Source: Desulfocurvibacter africanus subsp. africanus DSM 2603
GTDB taxonomy: Bacteria > Desulfobacterota > Desulfovibrionia > Desulfovibrionales > Desulfovibrionaceae
DNA length: 64,000 nt
Assembly: GCF_000422545.1 (NCBI RefSeq)
Contig: NZ_AULZ01000002.1
Span: 186,001 to 250,000 of the forward strand
Direction: 5' to 3'
Shown: positions 17,403 through 26,362 of the stretch, one piece after another
Position numbering within the stretch: the first letter of the stretch is position 1
How the letters are laid out: each line of letters starts with the position of its first letter
Notes under the pieces: generated by a model
What the model was told of the DNA's origin: nothing
Seen by the model: only the letters and a program-made list of their open reading frames with translations
Database searches by the model: none
Made by a program: the position numbers and the translations under genes

Positions 17403-19562
17403 CTATTTCTTCTTGCGGGCCTTGGCCAGCAGTTCCGAGGTGTGCATGACCTGGACCTTGCTGCCCTTGTTATGCAGGCCGCCGCGGATCTGCATGGTGC
17501 AGCCGGGGCATTCCGTCACGATGACCTCGGCGCCGGTGGCCTCGATGTTTGCGATCTTCTTGTCCAGCAGTTCCTTGGAGACCTGCGGGAACTTCATGGA
17601 GTAGGTGCCGCCGAAGCCGCAGCACACGTGCTCCTCTTCCATGGGCACGAACTCGTGGCCCGAGGCCCTGATGGCCTCGTGCGGCTCTTCCTTCACGTTC
17701 ATGCCGCGCGCCAAGTGGCACGGGCTGTGGAAGGTGACCTTGCCCTGGCCCTGGTATTCGGCCGGGTCGAGTTTAAGCACCTTGGCCATGAACTCGCTCA
17801 GGCTGATGACCTTGTCCGCGAACTGCTGGGCCTTGACCGGGATCTTGCCGCCCTCGGTGAGTACGCGCGGGTACATCTCCTTGAGGTAGCCGCCACACGA
17901 GGCGCACAAGGTCAGCACGTAATCATACTTGGACTGGTCGAAGGCATTCACGTTCAGCTCGGCCACGTCCTTGGCTGCGTTGAACTCGCCCATCATGCGC
18001 ACGGGCAGGCCGCAGCAGGTCTGGGCCATGGGGAAGTCGAGCTGCACTCCCTTGCCTTCCAGAATATCCACGACCGCTTCCAACTGCTCGGGATACACGA
18101 AGTCCTGCACGCAGCCGGAGAAGAGGGCTACCTTGTAGCGCGGGTTCGCGGGCGAGACCCTGTGCTTGATCTCGTTCCAGCGATCGCGGAAGGGCTTGTC
18201 GGCGATGGCCGGCAGGGCCCGGAAGTTGTGCTCCTTGGAGAAGATGAGCGGCAGATGGCGCAGGTAGCCCTGCTCGGCCTTGAGCGGCTTCTGAGCCAAT
18301 TTGGCCGTGCGCAGCAGGCCGTGGAACAGGGCTCGGTTCTTGAGCACCAGGCCCAGAACCTTGGACTCCGCGGGATGGCCTTCCTCGTTCAGGATGTCGT
18401 TGTAGACTTCCTTGATGATGCGCGGCAGGTCGATGCCCGAAGCGCAGATTTCCTTACAGGCCTGGCAGTTCACGCAGTTCTGCACGAGCGCCTTGGCTTT
18501 TTCCTTGCTGTGGAAGAAGTAGGTCAGGATGAGGCCGATGGCCCCGATGTACACGTCGCCGTACTCGTGACCGCCCACCAGACGGTACACGGGACAGACG
18601 TTGGCGCAGGCTCCGCAGCGCACGCAGCGCAGGACTTCCTTGTAGCTCTCGTGCTTGGCCATGCTGCTGCGGCCGTTGTCCAGAAAGACAACGTGCATGA
18701 CTTTCTTCTGGTCGGGGCACGTGGCGCACTCGTTGGCGCCGGTGATCCAGGTCACGTAGGACGTGATGTTCTGGCCGGTGGCGTTCTTGGGCAGCACGCG
18801 GATGATCTTGAGCGCGTCGTCCAGCGTGGTCGTGAGCTTCTCCAGGCCGACCAGGGCCACGTGCACGCGGGGCAGGGTGGTCACCAGCCGGGCGTTGCCT
18901 TCGTTTGTGATGATGCCGATGGAGCCGGTCTCGGCCACGGCGAAATTGGCGCCCGAGATGCCCATGTCGGCTTCCACGTACTTGGCGCGCAATTCGCGGC
19001 GGGCCACCTTGACCAGCTTGTCGATGTCGACTTCCTGGGCAGCGCCGGTCACGGCCGAGAAGAGGTCGGCTACCTGATGGCGCGAGAGGTGGATGGCCGG
19101 CATGACCATGTGCGTCGGGCCTTCCTTGCGCAGCTGGATGATCCATTCACCCAAATCGGTCTCGGTGACTTCCAGGCCGTACTTTTCCAAGTGGTCGTTG
19201 AGATGGGTCTCCTCGGCCGTCATGGACTTGGACTTGAGGACTTTTTTGACTCCGTTCTCCTGGGCTATGCGCGCGATGATCTCGTTGGCCTCGTGGGCTG
19301 TCTTGGCCAGATGGACCTTGACGCCCAAGGCTTCGGCCTTGCGCTTGAACTCGTCGTACAACTCGTCCAGGCGGGCGATGCCGGCGTCCTTGACGCGCGC
19401 GACCTCGTTGATCAGGGCCTTGACGTCATGGCCCTTGAAGGCGTTGGCCCGGCCTACGGGATAAGCCTTAGCGAACTTGTCCAGGGCCTGGCGTTGGAAG
19501 TCGTTGGACAGCGCGGACTTGATATGCTCGCGGTATTCCTTCAGGTCTTTTGCGTCCTGCAT
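17403..19562 (-). CDS. Fused LutB/LutA-type iron-sulfur lactate dehydrogenase subunit
   Basis: This 719-residue protein joins two proteins that are separate in many bacteria. The N-terminal half is a LUD domain (KVLKSKSMTAEE, FAVAETGSIGIITNEGNARL) followed by two [4Fe-4S] motifs, CVRCGACANVCPVY and CVNCQACKEICASG, as in LutB/LldF. The C-terminal part has two cysteine-rich CCG modules (SGCVQDF...CCGLP and CHLAR...CCGFGG), as in LutA/LldE. With the LutC-like protein it would oxidise lactate to pyruvate and pass electrons to the membrane pool. Its ATG shares a base with the LutC stop (TAATG), showing translational coupling. It is the last gene of the operon. Confidence 0.92.
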   Translation of the reverse strand: MQDAKDLKEYREHIKSALSNDFQRQALDKFAKAYPVGRANAFKGHDVKALINEVARVKDAGIARLDELYDEFKRKAEALGVKVHLAKTAHEANEIIARIAQENGVKKVLKSKSMTAEETHLNDHLEKYGLEVTETDLGEWIIQLRKEGPTHMVMPAIHLSRHQVADLFSAVTGAAQEVDIDKLVKVARRELRAKYVEADMGISGANFAVAETGSIGIITNEGNARLVTTLPRVHVALVGLEKLTTTLDDALKIIRVLPKNATGQNITSYVTWITGANECATCPDQKKVMHVVFLDNGRSSMAKHESYKEVLRCVRCGACANVCPVYRLVGGHEYGDVYIGAIGLILTYFFHSKEKAKALVQNCVNCQACKEICASGIDLPRIIKEVYNDILNEEGHPAESKVLGLVLKNRALFHGLLRTAKLAQKPLKAEQGYLRHLPLIFSKEHNFRALPAIADKPFRDRWNEIKHRVSPANPRYKVALFSGCVQDFVYPEQLEAVVDILEGKGVQLDFPMAQTCCGLPVRMMGEFNAAKDVAELNVNAFDQSKYDYVLTLCASCGGYLKEMYPRVLTEGGKIPVKAQQFADKVISLSEFMAKVLKLDPAEYQGQGKVTFHSPCHLARGMNVKEEPHEAIRASGHEFVPMEEEHVCCGFGGTYSMKFPQVSKELLDKKIANIEATGAEVIVTECPGCTMQIRGGLHNKGSKVQVMHTSELLAKARKKK

Positions 19563-20203
19563 TACTTCTTATCCTCCCAAAGCAGCACGTGCAGCTCAAG
19601 CGGGCCATGGACGCCCAGGGCCAGCACGCGCTCGATATCGGCCGTGCGGCTTGCTCCGGTAACGAAGGCCAGATAGCTGGGGGCCTTGCCGTCCTTGACC
19701 ATGAGGGCCTTGAGTTCGGCCTCCAGGGCGTTGGTTGTGGCCCGCAGAGTGGATTTGCGCACGACGGCCACGTGAATTTCGCTGACCATCGTAGCTAATC
19801 TAAGATCCTCGCTGGAAGAGTCCAGGACCACGGAGCCGGTTTCGGCGACGGCGTAGTCGGCGATGGTGAAGCCGATGTCGATGCCCCCAAGGTGCTTGCG
19901 CAAACCTGATTCAATCAGCATGATTCCGCGCTCGTCGGCCAGCTTCTTGAACTCGGAGAAGTTGTTCTTGCGCATGCCGGGCGCGGCGATGATGCGCGCC
20001 GTGGGCTTGGTTTCGCACAGGGCTTCGGCCTTGGGCGAAAGGTTCTCCTCGCAGCCGGAGACGAGCAGCTGACAGGCTTCTTTCTTCTCGCAAAGGTCCA
20101 CGGTGTACTCGTAGGCCTCCTTGAGCGAGGCGACCTCCGAGACCTTGGCGGAGACCAGTTCCGCCTTCTGCCGGAAAAGGTCCGTCATCTCATTCAATTG
20201 CAT
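19562..20203 (-). CDS. lutC: LutC-like LUD-domain protein
   Basis: This 213-residue single LUD domain contains GFTIADYAVAETGSVVLDSS near residue 108 and EIHVAVVRKSTL, the family pattern. LutC/LldG is a subunit of the flavin-independent lactate dehydrogenase complex, partnered here by the fused LutB/LutA protein immediately downstream. The spacing to ackA is 66 bases. The protein lacks cysteine clusters of its own. Confidence 0.9.
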   Translation of the reverse strand: MQLNEMTDLFRQKAELVSAKVSEVASLKEAYEYTVDLCEKKEACQLLVSGCEENLSPKAEALCETKPTARIIAAPGMRKNNFSEFKKLADERGIMLIESGLRKHLGGIDIGFTIADYAVAETGSVVLDSSSEDLRLATMVSEIHVAVVRKSTLRATTNALEAELKALMVKDGKAPSYLAFVTGASRTADIERVLALGVHGPLELHVLLWEDKK

Positions 20204-20269
20204 ATGTTCCTCCCCAGGGTAAGCGGCGCCGGGCAGGCGGTGCCCGCCCGGCAGCCAGACAGCGGGTTA

Positions 20270-21481
20270 CTAGCCCGCCTTGATGACATCCATGACTTGC
20301 GTGGCGATCTCAAGCTCTTCGTTGGTGGGCACAACGAACACCTTGACCCGGCCGCCAGATTTGGTCAGGTCGCGGGCGCCCTTGGCGCGCTTGAGATTTA
20401 CCGCCGAGTCGATGGCAATGCCCAGGGGCTCCAGCCCCTCGCAGCATTTTGCCCGCACGTGCTCGTCGTTTTCCCCGATGCCGGCGGTGAAGGCCAGGGC
20501 ATCCACTCTGCCGAGCACGGCATAATAGGCGCCTATATAATGCTTGATGCGGTAGCAGAACATGTCGAAGGCAAGCTGGGCCCGCGCGTCGCCCTTTTCG
20601 CGCATGGCATGCACGTCGCGCATGTCGTTGGAACCGCACACGCCCTTGAGTCCGCTCTGCTTGTTCATGACCTGGTCCAAATCCATAACGGACAGGCCCT
20701 TCTGGCTGGCCAGATACGCCAGGATGGCCGGGTCGATGTCGCCGCAGCGCGTGCCCATCATGAGTCCTGCCAGCGGAGTCAGGCCCATGGATGTATCGAC
20801 GCACTTGCCTCCGCGCACGGCGGCCATGGAGCAGCCGTTGCCCAGGTGCAAGGTGATGATATTACATTCCGAGAGGGGCTTGCCAAGCAACTTGGCGGTT
20901 TCCTTGGCCACGAAGCGGTGCGATGTGCCATGGAAGCCGTAGCGCCTGACCTTGAGCTCGGAGTAGTATTCGTAGGGCAGGGCGTAGATGTAAGCTTCGG
21001 ACGGCATGGTCTGGTGAAAGGCCGTGTCGAAAACCACCACCTGCGGAATGCCCGGAAAGAGCTTGCGGGATTCCTCGATGCCTACGATATGTCCGGGGTT
21101 GTGCAGCGGAGCCAAGGGCGACACTTCCCGGATCTTCTCCACCACCGAGTCGTCCACCAGGGCCGGCTCGCTGAAGTACTCGCCGCCATGCACGATGCGG
21201 TGGCCTACGGCGTCGATGTCCGAGGTGTCCTTGACCACGCCCTTGCCGGGCTCCGTGAGCAGCTCCGCGGCCAGTTGCATGCCGGTCTTGTGGTCCGGGA
21301 TGGGCAACTCGCGGACCGATTCGGTCTCATGCGCGCTGTCCGGGGCGTTCTTGTGCTTGATCCTGCCCGTGCCCTCGCCGATGCGTTCCACCAGACCCGT
21401 GGCCAGGACAGAGCCGTTGGCCATGTCCAGAAGCTGGTACTTGATGGAGGAACTCCCCGAGTTGATGACCAGTACGTTCAT
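20270..21481 (-). CDS. ackA: Acetate kinase
   Basis: This 403-residue enzyme makes ATP and acetate from acetyl phosphate and ADP. The N-terminal phosphate-binding motif is LVINSGSSSIKYQL; AFHQTMP, GFHGTSHRF and the C-terminal FTAGIGENDEHVR are characteristic. Length is normal. It follows pta by nine bases, so acetyl-CoA from PFOR is converted to acetate with substrate-level ATP formation, the main ATP gain from lactate in this metabolism. Confidence 0.97.
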   Translation of the reverse strand: MNVLVINSGSSSIKYQLLDMANGSVLATGLVERIGEGTGRIKHKNAPDSAHETESVRELPIPDHKTGMQLAAELLTEPGKGVVKDTSDIDAVGHRIVHGGEYFSEPALVDDSVVEKIREVSPLAPLHNPGHIVGIEESRKLFPGIPQVVVFDTAFHQTMPSEAYIYALPYEYYSELKVRRYGFHGTSHRFVAKETAKLLGKPLSECNIITLHLGNGCSMAAVRGGKCVDTSMGLTPLAGLMMGTRCGDIDPAILAYLASQKGLSVMDLDQVMNKQSGLKGVCGSNDMRDVHAMREKGDARAQLAFDMFCYRIKHYIGAYYAVLGRVDALAFTAGIGENDEHVRAKCCEGLEPLGIAIDSAVNLKRAKGARDLTKSGGRVKVFVVPTNEELEIATQVMDVIKAG

Positions 21482-21490
21482 TGCTCTCCC

Positions 21491-23599
21491 TTAACACACT
21501 TTGGATTTGGACGGCTTGGACTGGGCCTGGATGGCCGTGATGGCCACGGTATTGACGATGTCCGGAACGGTGCAGCCGCGCGAGAGGTCGTTGACCGGCT
21601 TGTTCAAGCCCTGCAGTACGGGACCGATGGCCACGGCTCCGGCTGCGCGCTGCACGGCCTTGTAGGTGTTGTTGCCCGTATTCAGATCCGGGAAGATGAA
21701 TACGGTGGCCTGTCCGGCGACCACGCTGCCCGGCAGTTTGGTCTGGGCCACCTCGGGGTCGATAGCCGCGTCGTACTGCAAGGGACCCTCGATGAGCAGT
21801 TCCGGGGCCCTTTCCTTGGCGATGCGTGTCGCCTCCATGACCTTCTCGACTTCCTCGCCCTTGCCCGAGGAGCCGGTGGAGTAGGACAGCATGGCCACGC
21901 GCGGAAAGACGCCGAAAATCTCGGCCGTGCGCGCGGACTGGATGGCGATTTCAGCGAGCTGCGAGGCAGTTGGATTGGGCACTACAGCGCAGTCGCCGAA
22001 CACGAGCACGCGGTCCTTGAGGCACATGAGGAATACGCTGGAGACAGTGGAAACGCCCGGCTTGGTCTTGATGAACTCGAAGGCCGGCCGGATGGTTTGC
22101 TGCGTGGTGGTGATGGAGCCCGAGACCATGCCGTCGGCGTGATCCTTGTGGACCATCATGGTTCCGAAATAGGTCGGGTCGGCCATCAGATCGCGCGCGA
22201 TCTCCAGGCTGATGCCCTTGTGCTTGCGCAGCTCGTAGTACGTGTTCACGTAATCATCGAAGGACGGCGATCTGATGGGGTCGACGAGGTTGGCTCCGCT
22301 CAGGTTGAGGTCGAGCTGCGAGATCTTGGTGCGCACCTTGGCCTCGTCTCCGAGCAGGGTAAGCTCGGCCACGCCGCGGCGCAGCAGGATGTCCGCCGCC
22401 TGCAGAACGCGATCCGAAACGCCTTCGGGCAGCACTATGTGCTGCTTGGCGCTCTTGGCCATCTGGATGAGGCTGTACTCGAACATCTTGGGCGTGATCT
22501 TTGTGGGGCAGGCGGCGATGAGGCGGCCGCGCAGCTCCTCGGTGTCCACGCACTCCTCGAAGGTGCCCAGGGCCGTCTGGATCTTCTTCTGATCCTCGGG
22601 CTCGATCTTGCCATACAGTTCCGTGAGCACCTGAGCTGTCTTGTAAGTATGGTCCTTGACCAGCAGCACCGGCAGGGGCACGCCTGTCCAACCCTCGATT
22701 AGCTTGGCCACGTTCTTGGACGGGCGAAGGCCACCGGTGAGCACCATGCCGGCCACATCCGGGAAAGAGGCTGACGAGCGCGAGGCGAAGGTGGACAGAA
22801 TGATGTCCGAACGATCGCCCGGAGTGATGACCAGACTGCTCTTTCCGACGTAATCAAGAAAGTTGCCTACCTGCATGGCCGCGATGACGTAATCGTCCAC
22901 CAGGGTTTCCAGGCGATCCTGGCCGTAGAGCACTTCCGCGCCAAGCCACTTTTGAACTTCCGCCACGCTAGGCTTGCCCAGGGAGGCCATCTCGGGGATG
23001 ACATAGAAGAGCATGCCCTTGGCCGTCTTGCGCAGTTCGGCCAGCAGATGCCGGGTGTTTTTGGTGTCGGCGCGGTTGACTACCACGGCCAGGATCTCCG
23101 TGCCTTTCTGCAGGTAGGTATCCATGGCCAGATGCGTGGAGCTGATGATCTCTTCCTCGCTCTTGTGTTGAGCGTTGGCGACCAGCAGCACCGGGCAGCC
23201 AAGGTTGGAGGCTATCTCGGCGTTGATGTCGAACTCGAAGGCAGGGTCACCGCCCAGGAAGTCGGTGCCCTCCAGCAGCACGAAGTCGAAGCGAGATTCC
23301 AAGTCCTTGTACTTGTTCAATATGGTTTCAAGCATGGCCGTATGCTGGCCCTTGTTCACCAGATCGCGCGCCTCTTGGATCGTATAGGCGTAGGCATCCT
23401 CGTAACGCATGCCCAGGTAGAACTGGGAGAGGATGAGATTGATGTCGTGATCCTTTTTGGTCTTGGACGGCGTGCTGATAATGGGCCTGAAGAAGGCCAC
23501 GCGCTGCACATCGCGCAGCACGAGCTGCATGATGCCGAGCACTATGGCCGACTTGCCTGTACGGCTTTCGGTACCGGTAATGTACAAGTTCTTGGACAT
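21491..23599 (-). CDS. pta: Phosphate acetyltransferase, long form
   Basis: This 702-residue enzyme forms acetyl phosphate from acetyl-CoA. The N-terminal third is a P-loop domain of the dethiobiotin-synthetase type (NLYITGTESRTGKSAI), followed by a DRTGG-type regulatory domain (about 230-340). The catalytic PTA domain begins near residue 375 (AKQHIVLPEGVSDRVL) and contains MVSGSITTTQQT and YSTGSSGKG. The three-domain layout is that of E. coli Pta. It is encoded between the lactate dehydrogenase genes and ackA. Confidence 0.96.
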   Translation of the reverse strand: MSKNLYITGTESRTGKSAIVLGIMQLVLRDVQRVAFFRPIISTPSKTKKDHDINLILSQFYLGMRYEDAYAYTIQEARDLVNKGQHTAMLETILNKYKDLESRFDFVLLEGTDFLGGDPAFEFDINAEIASNLGCPVLLVANAQHKSEEEIISSTHLAMDTYLQKGTEILAVVVNRADTKNTRHLLAELRKTAKGMLFYVIPEMASLGKPSVAEVQKWLGAEVLYGQDRLETLVDDYVIAAMQVGNFLDYVGKSSLVITPGDRSDIILSTFASRSSASFPDVAGMVLTGGLRPSKNVAKLIEGWTGVPLPVLLVKDHTYKTAQVLTELYGKIEPEDQKKIQTALGTFEECVDTEELRGRLIAACPTKITPKMFEYSLIQMAKSAKQHIVLPEGVSDRVLQAADILLRRGVAELTLLGDEAKVRTKISQLDLNLSGANLVDPIRSPSFDDYVNTYYELRKHKGISLEIARDLMADPTYFGTMMVHKDHADGMVSGSITTTQQTIRPAFEFIKTKPGVSTVSSVFLMCLKDRVLVFGDCAVVPNPTASQLAEIAIQSARTAEIFGVFPRVAMLSYSTGSSGKGEEVEKVMEATRIAKERAPELLIEGPLQYDAAIDPEVAQTKLPGSVVAGQATVFIFPDLNTGNNTYKAVQRAAGAVAIGPVLQGLNKPVNDLSRGCTVPDIVNTVAITAIQAQSKPSKSKVC

Positions 23600-23615
23600 G
23601 CTGCCTCCGAGCTGG

Positions 23616-24902
23616 TTAGCCTAGCGATTCCGCGTAGAGTTCCATTACATGGCGCACACGGCAACGGGCGCCCTTCTGGGAGAGCATGTCCGTGATCTGG
23701 AGCATGCAGGCCGGGCAACCGGTAGCCACGGTTTCCGCGCCGCTGGCTATAATGTTGTCGGCTTTGTTGCCGCCGATGCGTGCCGATACGTCATAGTGCT
23801 GCAAGTTGAAGCTGCCGCCGCAGCCGCAGCACGTGCCCGCGTCTGTCATCTCCTTGAAGGCGTAGCCGGGCAGCCCGGTCAGAATGGCACGGGGCTGGGA
23901 GGTGATGCCGAAGGAGTTCTTGAGGTGACACGGGTCGTGGTAGGTGACGACCTTGCCGCCGCCGGTCTGCTTTTCGGGTTTGATGCCGAGGACATCCACC
24001 AGGAACTGGTTCACGTCCATGGTCTTGTCAGATATCTCGCGCAACTGGCCGCGGGAGTTGAAACGGTCGGCCATGCGCGGCCAGAGCTTGCGAATCGTCG
24101 CGGTGCACGTGGCGCAGGCCGTGACGAAGTAGTCGAAGTCGCCCTTGCTGAAGACATCCAGGTTGAGCGCCACGAGCTTCTGGAAGGTGTCCGTGTCGCC
24201 ACTGGACAGGGCCGGAATTCCGCAACAGGCTTGGTTGGGGGGCATGTACACACCAACGCCGTGGTGTTCCATGACCTTGAGCACCGACTGAGCCACGTTG
24301 GGGAAGATCTTGTCCATCACGCAGCCGGGGAAGAAGGCCACGCGCAGGCCGCTCTTGCCGGCCGGGGTATCCAGGCTGGGCACGAGCTTGTGGAACGGCT
24401 TTTCGGCCAAGCCCTTGAAGTGCCGGTCGCCTACGATGGGCGCTTGGAAGCGCGCGCAGGACGAGCCCAGCAGGTCGTTAACTTCCTTGGTGAACAGCTT
24501 CTGGAATTTGGCTCCAAAAGAGAGCAGCTGGTTGAAGAGCCTTGGGTTAGCCAGCAGGCCGCGGAAGATGGCCTTCTTGGCCGGCGACAATCCCAGGTAG
24601 CCCGTGAGAATGGCCCTGGCCTTGAAGAAGATGTCCAGGACCTTGACTCCGCTCGGGCAGTTGGCCTCGCAGGTGCCGCACAGCAGGCAGCGATCCAGGC
24701 GTTCCTTGACCCCAACGGGATTCCTGATGAGTTCGTTGGCCAGGCCGTCCAACAGGGATATCTTGCCGCGGGCTACGTCGGCCTCGCGCCCGGTTTGGGC
24801 GAAGAGGGGACATACGGCCTGGCACATGCCGCAGCGCATGCAGCCCACGAGCTGGTCGTCCAGCTCCTTGAGCAGGCCTGCTAATTCATGAATATCAGCC
24901 AC
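23616..24902 (-). CDS. GlcF-like iron-sulfur subunit of lactate/glycolate dehydrogenase
   Basis: This 428-residue protein has two [4Fe-4S] motifs near the N-terminus (CMRCGMCQAVCPLF and CLLCGTCEANCPSG) and two CCG modules (FFPGCVMD...ACCGIP and CHLKN...CCGCGG). It is the electron-accepting partner of the FAD subunit encoded 11 bases upstream. The start is GTG at 24902, preceded by AGGAGGG at six bases; an upstream ATG frame overlaps the FAD gene and looks non-coding. It would move electrons from flavin to the quinone pool. Confidence 0.92.
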   Translation of the reverse strand: MADIHELAGLLKELDDQLVGCMRCGMCQAVCPLFAQTGREADVARGKISLLDGLANELIRNPVGVKERLDRCLLCGTCEANCPSGVKVLDIFFKARAILTGYLGLSPAKKAIFRGLLANPRLFNQLLSFGAKFQKLFTKEVNDLLGSSCARFQAPIVGDRHFKGLAEKPFHKLVPSLDTPAGKSGLRVAFFPGCVMDKIFPNVAQSVLKVMEHHGVGVYMPPNQACCGIPALSSGDTDTFQKLVALNLDVFSKGDFDYFVTACATCTATIRKLWPRMADRFNSRGQLREISDKTMDVNQFLVDVLGIKPEKQTGGGKVVTYHDPCHLKNSFGITSQPRAILTGLPGYAFKEMTDAGTCCGCGGSFNLQHYDVSARIGGNKADNIIASGAETVATGCPACMLQITDMLSQKGARCRVRHVMELYAESLG

Positions 24903-24913
24903 GTTGTGCCCTC

Positions 24914-26302
24914 CTAGAAGCCGATGATCTTGCCGGGATTGAGAATGCCCTTGGGGTCGAGCACGGACTTCATGCGCCGCGAGTAGTCCAGGGCGCCCAG
25001 GCCGCATTCAAGCTTCATGTACTTGGACTTGGCCAGGCCGATGCCGTGCTCTCCGGAGAGCGTGCCGCCCAGGGCCAAGGCGCGGTCGAAGATGGCGTCA
25101 ATGGCCTTCTCCACGCGGTGCCACTCTTCATGGTTGCGCTTGTCCGTGAGAATGGTCGGGTGCAGGTTGCCGTCTCCGGCGTGGCCGAAGGTGCCGATCT
25201 GCAGCTTGTACTCCTTGGCGATCTCGTTCAGGGCCTGCATCATGGCCGGGATCTTGGAGCGGGGCACGGTGGCGTCTTCCAGCACGGTGGTGGGGCTTAC
25301 GCGGGCCAGGGCGGGCAGCGCGTCGCGCCGGGCTTGCCAGACATTGGCGCGCTCGGCGGCGTCCTTGGCGACCTTGACGGAGGTGGCTCCCTGCTCCTTG
25401 CAGATCTTCTCGACCTTCTGGGCATCCTCTTCGACCATGGCCGGGTGGCCGTCGACTTCGATGAGCAGCAGGGCCTGTGCGTCCACGGGCAGTCCGGCCT
25501 TGCGGAAGTTCTCGACCGTGCGGATGGTGAAGTTGTCCATGATCTCAAGGGTCGCGGGCACGATCTTGTTGGCGATGATGGCGGCAACGGCGCGCGAGGC
25601 GGCGATCATGTCGTCGAAGACGGCCATCATGGCCTTGGCGGCCTGGGGCGGCGGAACGAGCTTGAGGATGATCTTTTCGAATACGCCCAGGGTGCCTTCG
25701 GAGGCGACCATGAGCCCGGCCAGGTTATAGCCCGTGACGCACTTCACGGTCTTGGAGCCGGTCTTGATGAGCTCGCCATTCACGTCGAAAAAGTCCACGC
25801 CCATGACATAGTCTTTGGTCACGCCGTACTTGAGGCCACGCAGGCCGCCGGCGTTCTCGGCTACGTTGCCGCCGAGGGTCGAAACGGTCTGGCTGCCCGG
25901 ATCAGGCGGATAGAACAGCCCCTTGGCCGCGACCTCGGCCGCGAATTTGGCGGTGACAACGCCAGGCTGTACCACGGCGTACATGTCTTCCGCGTTGATT
26001 TCCAAAATTTTGTTCAGCGCGCCGGTCACCACGACGACACCGCCCTTCTCAGGGATGGTGCCGCCAGAGAGATTGCTGCCTGCGCCGCGCACGGTGAGCG
26101 GCATGCCGTTATCGTTGCAGAATTTGACCACCTTGCCCATGGCTTCGCTGGTCTCGGGGCGAACGGCCACGGCGGGGGCCTGGCTGGGCAGCACGGCTGC
26201 GTCGTAGGAGTAGCTGTGAAGGTCGGCCTCGGCGGTCATCACGTTATCCTTGCCGACGATGGCCTCAAATTCCTTCTTCAAGGAATCGGGGCTCTTATTC
26301 AT
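24914..26302 (-). CDS. glcD: FAD-binding lactate dehydrogenase (GlcD family)
   Basis: This 462-residue flavoprotein of the vanillyl-alcohol-oxidase fold contains the FAD pyrophosphate loop (LTVRGAGSNLSGGTIP), DPGSQTVSTLGGNVAENAGG, and the C-terminal metal/substrate region (IGTFGHAGDGNLHP, LSGEHGIGLAKS). Family members oxidise D-lactate or glycolate. Its place between a lactate permease and the Fe-S subunit argues for lactate. With the LUD system downstream, the operon encodes two different lactate-oxidising systems, perhaps one for each stereoisomer. Confidence 0.94.
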   Translation of the reverse strand: MNKSPDSLKKEFEAIVGKDNVMTAEADLHSYSYDAAVLPSQAPAVAVRPETSEAMGKVVKFCNDNGMPLTVRGAGSNLSGGTIPEKGGVVVVTGALNKILEINAEDMYAVVQPGVVTAKFAAEVAAKGLFYPPDPGSQTVSTLGGNVAENAGGLRGLKYGVTKDYVMGVDFFDVNGELIKTGSKTVKCVTGYNLAGLMVASEGTLGVFEKIILKLVPPPQAAKAMMAVFDDMIAASRAVAAIIANKIVPATLEIMDNFTIRTVENFRKAGLPVDAQALLLIEVDGHPAMVEEDAQKVEKICKEQGATSVKVAKDAAERANVWQARRDALPALARVSPTTVLEDATVPRSKIPAMMQALNEIAKEYKLQIGTFGHAGDGNLHPTILTDKRNHEEWHRVEKAIDAIFDRALALGGTLSGEHGIGLAKSKYMKLECGLGALDYSRRMKSVLDPKGILNPGKIIGF

Positions 26303-26327
26303 ATGATCACCCTCCGGTGCTTTTTGA

Positions 26328-26355
26328 GTGGGGGCGGACCGAGATCCGCCCCCAC
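26328..26355 (-). other. Intercistronic hairpin
   Basis: GTGGGGGCGGA pairs perfectly with TCCGCCCCCAC around a six-base loop, in the 60-base gap between the permease and glcD. On the minus strand no T-run follows, so it is more likely an RNA-processing or stabilising element than a full terminator. Confidence 0.55.
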
Positions 26356-26362
26356 ATTTAGT

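Noticed and set aside
20198-22702. An 834-codon plus-strand frame across ackA and pta
   Set aside because: Antisense shadow of two well-conserved genes; no domain in the translation.
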